40,147 bases of DNA, taken from NCBI GenBank assembly GCA_000320545.1, contig ADNK01002100.1:5001-45147 (forward strand), written 5' to 3'. This DNA is from Bigelowiella natans CCMP2755. Its lineage: Eukaryota > Cercozoa > Chlorarachniophyceae. Of this stretch, positions 10,843 through 21,600 are shown one piece after another (positions within the stretch are counted from its first letter, which is position 1; every line of letters begins with the position of its first letter). Made by a program: the position numbers and the translations under genes. The notes under the pieces were generated by a model that had not been told where the DNA came from, ran no database searches, and saw only the letters and a program-made list of their open reading frames with translations.

Positions 10843-12101
10843 ACCACAAATACACACGTCTACATACGCGCAAACCTTTGAACCCAACTTGAACTGAACT
10901 TCTCGAGGATTCATAATAGCTTCGATTTTTCGGAAAAGATTCCGGCGCATCTAATTTATGGTAGCAAGAAATATGAGATGTGCGTGCGTGAGTGAGTGCT
11001 GATATCCAGCTAATCGTCGCTCAACTACCGATTCTGGTCCATTAGTGCGAAGGGTTTTATCTAGTTGCGTCTGCCAACCAAATAAGTCAACATGAGAAGT
11101 GAAATACGTGCAAAAATGGTAGAAAATTATGAATAATAGCTAACGACGACTAAAAAGTTTCGCACGAGTGGAAAGATTAATCAATTTTACATTGAACAAA
11201 CAATACTGCTTGGTAAAATTCTACTACACAACAACGAACAAGATCCTTTTTCATACAAGTCTTCTATTCGTCGGAGCAAGAAATGCATTGTCTCCGCTTT
11301 TTGAAGTGGCTGGCATTGTCATGTGGTCAAAAACCAACGAACCCTTAGAGAATCCATCGCCTCAGGTGCCCATCTGCTATCTCGTTCTTCTATCAGGCCC
11401 TTGAGTTCTCCAATAGACCGAGCCATTTCCTTAGCAACTTCTTCTTGACCCTTGTTCGATGCGACCTTCTGGCGGATTCTGAGCTGCTGCAGGAGAATGA
11501 AGAGCCTCACCTGTGTTGTTTGTTGCAATGGCGGAATAAGGGGACGGAGGGTAGTAGAGACTAGAAAAAACGAAGGGCTGCTCTTCCAGACTCTATATCA
11601 TCTAGGATTCTACCTCAATATCGGCTTCATCGCTTACATCATCAGCTGAAATGATGACAGCATAAGCAAATCACACAAGTGAGTAACTGTTGATTCAAGT
11701 GGCTATATTGGGAAAGAAAAGCACGCCCTCGAATCATACTGCAAAGTTGGAAATTAAAATCAATTACGCAAAATTGGTGGCGTCGCATCTCCGTCCACAC
11801 GAACATGACAAGCAGATCGACTGTGGTGGTGTTGCTGTCGGTATCTTGCGAGGGAGGAAGGAGGAGCCCAATAGTGGACCCCCTTTGCCGCTATGGGATA
11901 ATCGGTTTGTGAAAGAGGCGAGAATGAGCGAATCTGCCTAGATGAAACGAGTCTCGCAGCTGTGGAGGCTATCCCTCTGCTGTTTCGGGCTGGAATGCCT
12001 AGCTGTATTGATGGTGAAGAGCTTGTAGAAGAAGCTGTAATGAAGAACGTAAAGAATACTGCGACGAGGAGGCCAGAGGCAATCACCAATCTTCTATCCA
12101 T
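9457..12101 (-). CDS. Membrane-anchored or secreted protein of unknown family
   Basis: Exons 12101-11801, 11645-11614, 11510-11343, 11070-11029, 10950-10876, 10622-10551, 10183-10010, 9871-9809 and 9659-9616, plus a last exon ending at 9457 or 9494; phases close through exon nine. About 365 residues. The N-terminus is a signal anchor (VIASGLLVAVFFTFFITA) followed by a Ser/Arg-rich stretch. The middle is charged and probably helical (VRLFILLQQLRIRQKV, SIGELKGLIEERD). The C-terminal half has a compact globular feel (FYMVLVDVRDVESPVVTYVP; PPEVVHPFVYSLFYGQ). I recognise no domain. The acceptor at 10622 and the last exon are the weakest points. Topology suggests ER lumen, plastid or extracellular placement. 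It is divergent from the gene at 12368. Confidence 0.65.
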
Positions 12102-12367
12102 CGCTAAAATTTATCTGCCCTGCTCAGATTCCCACCCAGTTCTTTGTTCTGGATCTCTTAACTGTTCTTGTGCGGTATGTGGGTATAAGTAGTAGCCCTC
12201 TGTGGACTCCATCCAAACCAGATTTCAGTCATAGCCTCAAAAGAATTCGTGTCGTATGCGAAAATGTTCGTCGTTTGCACATTACGACGTGAAATGCATG
12301 GTAAAAATGTTAAATGACAACATATCTATCCCGAGCAGAAACGTTCTGCATTTTCTCATGAAAATTA
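12102..12367. promoter_or_regulatory. Short divergent intergenic region (putative shared promoter)
   Basis: About 266 bp separates the start codons of two head-to-head genes, so both promoters must lie here or inside the first transcribed bases. No TATA-like element stands out. The right-hand boundary depends on the uncertain start at 12368. Confidence 0.4.
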
Positions 12368-14327
12368 ATGCAACGCACCCTTCTTCAGGGAAAAGGAGCC
12401 GTTCCGTATGACAAAATACTCCACTACACATGGGGATTTTGGACATGCGACATGAACCATATCTTATCTACGTATCTCATTCGTACAACACGTGTTAATA
12501 ATCATCCGACAGCTTCAGTTGTTCCCTGGCGGACCATGTCCATGCCTCGGAGACATCCTGCCAGCTCACATGTTTGGACACCAGACCAACGCTTGGTTAA
12601 CTTTCAACACTAGTGCTACCATGCCTGCCACGCCGGGATTTACACTTCTCTCAACTCAAAACACATATTATGCTAGGCAATTTCGTATACGGAACTGTTC
12701 GTCATAGTTTCGGTCTCTGCACTGCAGATCAAAGCAATCATAGACACCGTTCCGATTTCAACATGGAACGAGAGATGCTCAACGAAAATGTCCAAGTTTT
12801 GGCACGCAACGATGTTCTACATAGCGACGACTTTGATCGCTACTTATGCTATTATTTTAAACATCGCCCTCCCATCGGACTTCTGCGGGAATGCCTTGAT
12901 GGCCTTTTTGCCGCCTTATTATTTAGTAAGATGGGCCTTGTACACGTTGTTGACTGCCAAGGGTGATGCTATGAACGTAGCGAACTCCCACGCCGCACTG
13001 TTCAGGGGAGTTTGGATCTGTGCGGCCTTCGTAACACCAGTTCTTCTATCGATATACACGGTGATAATAGCTGTTACTACGACGATAACAATTGTTTCTT
13101 TCGTCTCAAAGGGATTGCATAATTCATTCACCCGCTGTGAAAACAATGACTCGCTTATTGATTCACGTCTCTACAGGGAGCCATCCTCTCAGCCTGGAAT
13201 CTGGAGATGGCGAATGTCGATGGGAAGGAGCTCTGCATCGCCAATCCTGACCATCTTAGCTCGACCGAAATAGCTGCGATCTCAGCTTTGACCTTGGTCA
13301 GCTAATGCCCCCCTTCTCATCTTGATTAGCTCCTCGATGCTGACTGACTCTCATAGTGAACAACTCTCACACAACATCGATCGAAGAGTACCTCCCTCCC
13401 TCCCAATTTGACCATCGGCCTTTCTTCTTCTCTGTAGGTCATAGTTGTCATGGATATTTTAATATTCACTTCGTCCACATTCTCACTCGCACCACCAATA
13501 TGTAATCCCGACGCGCCGGTGACGCTGAAACTGGAAGCCGTGAAGCACTTTTTTGCAGGCAGGAACTACTTCTTCGCTGTGCATGCTGCTTACCATTGGA
13601 CGAATACCCTAACGCTATTTATCCTGATTTTGTCCCAAATAATCTTACGATCGATTCCCTGAATACTTGTTTGATTATTGATTTCGTTGTGAAATGGAAT
13701 ACATTATCTGTGTCTGCTTGTTGCTATTACGGCTGCTTGCTGTTGCTCTATGAAATTTCCCTCCCGCTCCCTCTCTCAAAGTTCTTCTCTCATCATCGTC
13801 ATCACAGACAGAGAGGCACTTTCTGTAAGCTGATAGATCCCTTCTTAATGTTTCTCTCTGTGTGACAGGCATATTGGCTTTATCGTCAACTTTGGCGTAC
13901 CATTTTGCATTCCTGACTGTGAACCTGGAGAACAGATTTGCTGTCATCCGTGTAGACTTAGATTACCTTCTGGTAATAGGCATGTAACATCTCACCTTAA
14001 AATTTTTACAATTAGAAGTGCATGCGGGCACACTCCTATTTTAAAGCATTCACACACAGCAGCACCTAATCCACAGTAATGACCAAAGTTTCAAACGATG
14101 ATGCTATAAACAATCCCTTAGTTGGACATTACGGTCAACTTCATCTTCGTGATGGCCAGTTTCCGCACTTGCAACTTCCGCAGACGAAGCTCTACAGGGA
14201 GCAAGAAAAATGAAATGAAAATAACGAAATACATAAACTCCAGAGCCAAGCAGGTCGCACTACCTTTTTACTGGGCATGCCATCCCCCCCTCCCCCCTCG
14301 CCGCCCTCTCTCTCTCTCTCTCTTTCC

Positions 14328-14364
<37 letters not shown>

Positions 14365-14541
14365 CTATACAACACATCCATCACATGAAATGTGTAGCAT
14401 GTTACAAGAGAACATGAGTTGCTGCAACTAACCATCTTTGGAATACATCATTCATTCTTGTCGCATGTTTGGTCCCAGGCCGATAGAAAAGATGGTATCC
14501 ATGCCCGAGCTGGTACAGATCTACCTGCTGCCAGCTCATAA
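12368..14541 (+). CDS. Polytopic membrane protein, family not recognised
   Basis: Proposed exons: 12368-12595, 12677-13060, 13177-13296, 13438 to about 13650, 13869-13972, 14122-14253 and 14479-14541. All end in phase 0 except the fourth, whose donor I could not place; the exon at 13869 wants phase 1. Several strongly hydrophobic segments: ELFVIVSVSALQIKAII, HATMFYIATTLIATYAIIL, LMAFLPPYYLVRWALYTLL, GVWICAAFVTPVLLSIY, VIVVMDILIFTSSTF, ILALSSTLAYHFAFLTV and LDITVNFIFVMASF. The FRTCNF wording after the last segment is faintly like ion-channel S1-S2 regions, but I do not claim that. An alternative frame in 12640-12960 is also open for 117 codons, so RNA evidence is needed to settle exon 2. The start codon is a choice of convenience. 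Confidence 0.5.
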
Positions 14542-15836
14542 CTTCAAGTCAAGCATTTAGGATTTTGGGATGGCATGATGAATTGTATCAAGATGCTGAC
14601 GTGTCTCTCAATTGCAAACCCCGCACTTTTGCAAATGCATTAGAATTAAATTCTAGAAATTATTAACAAGTTAGAAACACGTTGCGCAACATGCTCATTC
14701 GTTTAAGTTAGTACAGACGGCTAGATGGGCTTATCGATAAAATATAAAAATGAGGCGTTGATAATAGTCTAGAAGTGCTACGTGTTTACGCCATCAAATT
14801 GAAGTCTGCTGGAGCGATAGAAGTGGCCCATGCAGGAGTCAGACTCCCGCTCCGATCGCGCATCTAGCAATGTTCGTAACGCTGTCTAGCCATGCTAGCA
14901 TGACTAGATGAGCAACTAAGTCGGCTCGATTTCAACAACATGTGTCGCGCAGTAAATTTTAGCAGCATGCACAACATGACGCTAACATTTACTGCGCGAC
15001 ACATGTTGCACCGTGCGTAGTGTGAAGTTCGCACACATAGCTTGCGCCACGCGCGCGTCTACTAATGTGTAGTAGTTGATGCGCATGTTCTTGCACACGA
15101 TGTTAGTTGAAATGTGACATGCCTAGATGCGCCAATCATGCACAATTGTAGCGCATGCACGCTGATCGAGCAGGCCGCCACGTAGTCTCATCAGCGGACT
15201 GCGTAGTCAGCGCCATGCAATGGGCATGGCAGTCATGCGTGAATGTTGCATCGCTATTTGCGCTTGTGCTGCATGTGCTTCGACTTGTGTAATTGTCTAG
15301 AATTGCTAGATTGAGATGTGCGTACACGCTTGCACCCACTCTTCATATAGCACTGCTAGACTGCACGACGCTTCGATCACACAATGCATCGCACTAGTGC
15401 AGCTTGCTAGCTTGGTGCAGCGTGTGACGTAGCCTGTATACGTGTGAGTGCACACACGCACTGCAGTGTGCGCTTATTACACACGTCTGCAATGCTATAT
15501 TGTATATGCTCGCGAGCTAGCGAGGCTGCTCGTGACGTCTGACATCACAATAATTGTTGTGCGGCGCGCATGTGCTCATGCTTTAGGCTCCATACCATCC
15601 GATGCTACCGATATAAGTCTAGAAGTGCTGCGTGAAGAGACACTTCGTCTATTCATATATGTGCACATTTATGAAATCTAGAAACACAGCAAGGCACACA
15701 CATGTGCAGACAACACGTACATATTATCCCGGTATTTTTTGTCCAAACAAATGTTCAAAACTATTGTTAAATGAAAGTCTGCACTAGCTGCTGCTATGTG
15801 AACCGACTTTATACATCGTGCATGGTCTGGAACAGT
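14542..15836. other. Gene-free stretch rich in CATG/TAGC/GCGC words
   Basis: No ORF here looks coding. The sequence is dense in short palindromic words (GCATGC, CTAGC, CACACG) and holds a long hairpin at 14936-15008. The texture recurs at 31000-32700 and 34560-35900. Confidence 0.55.
14936..15008. repeat. Long inverted repeat (28-bp arms, 17-bp loop)
   Basis: Arm 14936-14963 is the reverse complement of arm 14981-15008 with a single mismatch; the loop is 14964-14980. The core of each arm is ACATGTGTCGCGCAGTAAAT. It lies in the gene-free block downstream of the carboxypeptidase gene's stop. Confidence 0.93.
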
Positions 15837-17654
15837 TCAAAAGGTTTCACCATTGAGAAACCTAGTGAAGAAATCCAAGGCAGCGACAGGGCGATAGGTT
15901 GGCACCATGTGACCAGCGAGACGGATGGTCAAGAAAGTGAAGTCGTTGCCACTGTTCTTAGTCTTGTATGTAGTTGCATATCCAGCAGGAATCGAACGCC
16001 CCGAGTTTGCATTGTTACCTACATGCCATGGATGCCATGAAGAGGTCTGTTCGAGTACACCCTTTTCAGCGAGGCCAGTTGTCCACTGTTCTGTGCCGAC
16101 GTATGGAACACACGAATCTGCATCTCCGCTGTAAATAAGCACTCGCAGTTTCTCTGCAAGAAATGGAAATAGAGTCACACTTGCAGGACCAGATGTGTCA
16201 TATCTAAATCCTGAGCCCTTCACATCGAGGTGGAGAGCTTTTTGCACATCGTCCCTCTGGAAATATTGCGGAAGTGCATCCTCTCCTCCGCAGTACCAAT
16301 CGTACCCTCCAGTTGGAGTAGTACCATTCTCGGAGGAACCCAAGAGCTGCTCGAGAGGGTTTGGTTTATGCATGTTGTCACGAAGTGTCTTCAACAGCCA
16401 GCGCATGTCTTTGCCATGGGTTTTGAGGAAGTTCGCAGCCCCGGGACAGTTGTCATAGATATTGTACACGTTATGGGGTCCAACCGCTGCGAATGCCTTC
16501 GCTATTGCCACCTGACATCCCAGACCATTAACGTTTTCTTCGGTGTTTGTAGTTTCAGAGAAGCCACATGCCTTGTAGACTTGAGCTTTCTGCTGGTTGC
16601 TAATTAAGCCCTTTCCGTGGTACATGTCGATGTCATTCTTATCTTCATCGGGCCCGTTACATTCAACACTCGTTGCAGTGCCTCCCCAGCATGAGTTTCC
16701 AAGTGCCAATCCTTTCAGATTCAAGGATCCCGCTGGAAGCTTCGTCAGGATGTAGTTGGCGATGTTAGGTACGTATTGCCCTGCGTACGACTCTCCGGTG
16801 AGGTAGAGATCATTCTTCTTCAGCTCGGGGTACATCTCTAGGAAGGCAAGAAGGGTTTTCGCATAAGCTTCTGCCTGGTTTTTATCATCCCATGAGCAAA
16901 CAGACTGCTTCGCTCCGTCCTTGTAGCAGGAAGAGAAGCCAACATTCGCACCAGAAATAGACACGCTGGATCCAGCGGGGGATTCTAGATAGAGCATGTT
17001 CGCAACCTTATTCCACGCATTTGGGTTGACATAGGTCCCTTGAGTGCTCAGTCCGAAGTAGCCCTGAGTAAGTGATCGGGGTTTGTTTGCCTTGTCAGTC
17101 AATAGTGATCAGAAGTTTATTGGCTATTTGGACCACGTTGGGTAAAGTAGACATTTAAGTAAATAAGAGCTTACAAAAACAATCTTTCGGTGGTGTGCAT
17201 CGTTCTTACCATTTCAGTGAAAAGGCCAAACATAGAGCTCCCGCCAGGACCCCCTTGGTGCCAGGTTACAAGTGGGTCGTTCGCAGGGTCATTCTGTGAC
17301 ATGTGGAGCTCGTAGTGGATTTTTAAGCTGTCGTATCCAGCGACCTACATGCGAGAACACGAATAAAACCTTGATCATAACGATGCGTTAAGATGATGAT
17401 GTTAATGAATTATTATGCGAGGTAGTACCGGACCATCGACTTTTACGTAACCAGAATAGACCTGCAAATGTGCCAAGGCAAGCCATGAGAACGTCAAATC
17501 TTTGAACAAGTAAACCGCTACACTCTCAAACTATTACCTCAAAAGGCTGCTTATCAAATCCAGGAAGCTGTTCGACTTTGTCCGCGGGAACAGCAGCGAG
17601 TGCTTGGAACGCGCAGATGCACGCAAGCAGCGGAGTGCGGAGGGAGACCATCAT
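15837..17654 (-). CDS. Serine carboxypeptidase, peptidase family S10
   Basis: Exons 17654-17538, 17461-17429, 17344-17210 and 17090-15837, all phase 0, encode 512 residues. A signal peptide (residues 1 to about 22, [13 protein letters not shown]) sends the enzyme to the secretory or lysosome/vacuole route, where S10 enzymes trim C-terminal residues. The oxyanion-region motif reads GGPGGSS (about 81-87), with glycine where most relatives have cysteine. The nucleophile is Ser196 in [10 protein letters not shown], the acid about Asp418 in [11 protein letters not shown], and the base about His489 in AGHMVP. SWNKV-type wording ([16 protein letters not shown]) is intact. Length is normal for the family. 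The first ATG, at 17654, is followed directly by a second; either works. The long last exon contrasts with the small-exon neighbours. Confidence 0.93.
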
Positions 17655-17695
17655 GGTGTAGGGATGGGAAATGGTTTCACCGTTCCGACTTGTTG

Positions 17696-17839
17696 GAGGA
17701 AATGGTGGAAAATGCCTCTGCTAAGATTGTCGCACACACTAAAACCCTATCCCTTTCTGATATATTAGAGGAAATGGTGAAAAATGCCTCTTCAAAGGTT
17801 GTCGCACATCCTGAAACATGGTCCTTTCCATTGTCGTCT
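17696..17839 (+). repeat. Two-unit 72-bp tandem repeat, open in frame
   Basis: Units beginning GAGGAAATGGTG at 17696 and 17768 are imperfect copies. In the plus frame they encode two 24-residue units sharing LEEMV.NAS.K.VAH, and the ORF is open from 17600 to 17884. No start context, splice partner or homologue is visible, so I list it as a repeat, not a gene. It lies between the carboxypeptidase promoter and the retrotransposon. Confidence 0.6.
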
Positions 17840-18166
17840 CAGAATCTCTTTCCGAATTCGGAGCAGCAGGGCTGCGAAACTTGACCTGTCGCAAACTCAT
17901 GCAATGGCCTTTCATCTTGAAGATGCGGCCCATCCAGCTCCTTTCCATTGAAATCCTTCACAAACGGAACGTCAGCTGTCATCAGCAACCCTGCTGCCTG
18001 CCCTGTCATGGGATTGTGGTGACTAGGAGGACCAGATCAGGCACGAGGTTCCGACACAAAGCAACGTCAGAAGAGAGCAGGATCGAGACGAAGACGTCCA
18101 GACCGTGCTGGCTCATGCAGAGCTAGAAGTAGCAGCATGACTGATGACATCTAGACATGCACACAC

Positions 18167-18171
<5 letters not shown>

Positions 18172-18206
<35 letters not shown>
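18172..18206. repeat. (AC)n microsatellite
   Basis: CA dinucleotide run a few tens of bases upstream of the retrotransposon insertion. Confidence 0.9.
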
Positions 18207-18212
<6 letters not shown>

Positions 18213-18247
18213 ACACACGTGACCATGGACACAGCACGTGTCATTGT

Positions 18248-18573
18248 TGTAGCGCGTACCACTACGCGGGCACAAGTCACGTGCGACAACAAAGGGGTTG
18301 TCGCGGATATAGAATATAGATAACGTAGATATTAATACAGCATAGGCACGTGGGTTCCGGCGGGACTCATGGCAGCACACCGGAAGTGTGCTGCCCCACG
18401 TGCGGCGGCATTCGCGAAAGCTTCGCGAATGATTACGCAGTGCACGATTTAATAAAAATATAATCTTTAATAAAAATAAACACAACTCTTCAAAAGGAAG
18501 CAAACGTGCCTTTCCCCCCCCCTGCCTACTTGTGCACGTAGCGCCTCGGCCTGTGAACACCTTACGCGCAACA
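18248..18573 (+). repeat. 5' LTR of copy A
   Basis: 326 bp, TGTAGC...GCAACA. It contains AATAAA signals at about 18450-18480 and a run of inverted repeats: CGCGTA/TACGCG (18253-18268), GCGACAAC/GTTGTCGC (18283-18304), nested GCACGTGGG/CCCACGTGC (18346-18403) with GGCAGCACAC/GTGTGCTGCC (18371-18395), and CATTCGCGAA/TTCGCGAATG (18409-18431). The primer-binding site should follow at about 18574; I could not match it to a specific tRNA. Confidence 0.95.
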
Positions 18574-18612
18574 ACCTTTGGCTTCCACACACGGGAAACG
18601 ATTTGACTAACA

Positions 18613-21600
18613 ATGTCACAGCAGCTAGAAGAACAGCAGGACTTTGGCTCGCAGGCCGTGCAAGGGCACGAGCAGAAACAGGAAAGGAAGGGCGATACGG
18701 ACGCTAAGGAAGGAGGAGGAACACCTCCACAGGCACCGCCGGGACCAGCACCCGGGATTAAGAAAGCAGATGCAGCAGCAGAGGCACTGGAGAACTTCTA
18801 CGAGGCGGACGACGAGGACGTGGCCGCCGAAAGCAAGAAGGTCGTAATGGCATTACGAGCCTTGCGACCCAGGGCGAGCAACTACGCCAAACTGAAAGTA
18901 TCGATAGAATACAAGTATCAGACACATGATGTTTGGGCAGCTATCATGCAGGACATCATGGATTACGAAGCAGACTTACCTCCAGAGTGGGCAGCTTTGT
19001 TTAGGAACGACGGGGGTCTGGGCGCCTCGCGGGGGACGACCCAGAGCACCGTCAAGCAGCAGCAGCCGGTACAGCGGAACACCCAGTTCATGTCTGTTAA
19101 AACAGCACCGGTTATGATAACGAAATACAACGGGAAAAGAGGTGAGGCAAGGAGGTGGTGGAAGAACGCTAGGAGTATACTCTGCGACTTTACCCCTAAC
19201 CCCACCGAAAACGACAAGCTCAAATGGCTAGCTATAATAAAGCAAGCCATGGACCTTTACGAGACAGGCAGGACCCGGATCAGGCAGCTAGAGAAAATAC
19301 ACACTACAGTTAGTGGACTACGAGACGTTGAGGCGATAATGAAGGCTTTTGTAAATGAACAGGATGCTAACTCCCTACCCCAGGCTATTAGAAAATACAG
19401 AGCAATGATGCAGCATGAGAGAGAACCTGTTAGAGACTTTGCCACGCGCTTCCAGGATATGATCGACGAACTACATGATTTTAATTACAACACAGGTGAT
19501 GATCAGGCAAGGTTTGAAGAGTTCAAGTTAAAGATAAAGGAATCCACTTACGTTACGGAGAAAGGCTACACCACGATGGAGGCAGCAGTGCAGGCTATAT
19601 CCCTACGCGAGCAGGAGCAGGACCGCAAGTTTACCAGCCCTAAGGTACCTGGCATAGGAAACATTAACGCTATTAAGCCGCAGCGAGACTGGTACAAGGA
19701 CAGGGAAGGTAACCGACGTTGCGGATACTGCTCACGTAAAGGGAAACACACCGCTAAAGACTGCAGAGACAGGAAAGAAGGACGACCCAGGATGACGATC
19801 AGGCAGCTCAACGAACACTACGAGAAGTTAAAGAGAAAGAAAGGCAGAGGACAAGGATATAACAACAGCAAATGGCAAGGCAGCAACAACGGGAAGAACA
19901 ATAAATATAAGAACAAAAAGCAGAACAGTATCAATGCTATACAGCAGCAGATAAACGGAATATTAGATCACCTTAAGCAGGCGCCGACGAAGACAGCAGT
20001 ACCAGCAACGCAGGACCAAGACAAGCCCATGACCCTAGACGACATAAAGAACTTAGGAGTATGCAACATTAATGACGAAGACGCTAACAGGACTATCAAA
20101 GTTGCTATGACCAAGGTTAAAGTTAAAGACAGCTACGGAGACTACAAGAAACTACCTGCCCTTTGGGATAGTGGCAGCATGCCGAAGTCCTTCATAAGCC
20201 TAAGCACAGTAAGAAGGTTAGGACTATTGGATCAAGTGACTAAGAAAGAACGTAAATATGCTCAAGCAGACGGAAGCTCTTCCATGAAGACCGTCGGTGA
20301 GCTAATGCTAAAGCTACAGATACCTGGCAGCGACGCGGAGACCCAAATCAAGACCCGAGTAGCCATGACTTTATCCATGGAACTACTCCTCGGACAGGAT
20401 GCCCTAGAAAAATTAGGGGGGATCATATCATTCTACAATCACAAGATATACTTTGCTAAGTTGCCAAAGAAGTCAGGCAGGACCATCAGCCAGAACATGA
20501 TACGGCTTGACGAGTGGACCTCTGAGTCAAGCGTTAATGCGTTAGAGTTTATGGACCTAGCGGACAACAAGCTACCTACACCTACCGAGCTACGGAAGAA
20601 GAACCCCGGCAAGACCATCCGACAGATAACGGAGCTACTGGACAAGACCCCCCCAGCTGATGATTGGGATATCGACAAAGGCAAAAAGTACATTAATAAA
20701 ATATTAAACGAGAAGTACTCTGACATCACCAAGCCGACGACGAAGCCCTCCAGCAAGCTTACCCCAGTAAAGATCGAGCTAAAGAAGGGATACGAAGAGT
20801 GCATCATCAATGACCCAGAACATAGGCGACCGGAAGCGGACTGGGAAAAGATAGAGTGGCAGATCAATGAATGGGCAAAGGAAGGGAAGATAGAGCCAAG
20901 CAACTCACCATGGAACGTGAGACATGTGCTAGCTAAGAAACCTACTTACCCTTTCTTCCGCCTGGCGCACAACTTCATCCGCCACAACCGAGTAATAAAG
21001 AGGATCCAGACACCTACACCAAGGATAGATGACGTTATTGAACACGTCATAGGATACAAATACTACTCTTCCCTAGATAAAAATGAATCATACATGCAGA
21101 CACCCATCCACAAAACCTCCCGCCCCATTACCGCGTTCTCCAGCAGGCACAGGAAGTGGCACTTCGTCGTATTCCCTTACGGCCTAAGCATATCAGGGGA
21201 TGCGTTCAGTAGTCAGAACTACAGGGCATACACACATGATGGGATGGCGTCTGTGTTGTGGGTGTTTGTGTTTGTGTATGTGGATGATGACATAATATGT
21301 ACCAACACAGTCGTCGCTCAGATCTTCCTCCTGGAAAATATATTTATTAGGTTTGCACACTTCGGTTTTACTATTAGACTGCAGAAGTGTACATTCCTAG
21401 CTACAAGAATCAAGTGGTGTGGATATTACCTGGAGCAAGGCCGCATCACCCCAAACCCCGAGAAAGTAGCAGCACTACAGCAAGCCCCTAAACCTAAGAA
21501 TGCAAAGGAGTTAAAGTCATTCTTGCAGACTGCAGCTTGGATACTACGTAGGTTCTCCCCTACCTACGCTAGGACTGCAGCTGCTTTTACTACTGCTTAC

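Noticed and set aside
12613-12966. 117-codon plus ORF (EREMLNENVQVLARNDVL...)
   Set aside because: It overlaps the longer hydrophobic frame 12677-13060, which joins in phase to flanking exons. Kept as an alternative only, since transcript data could reverse this.
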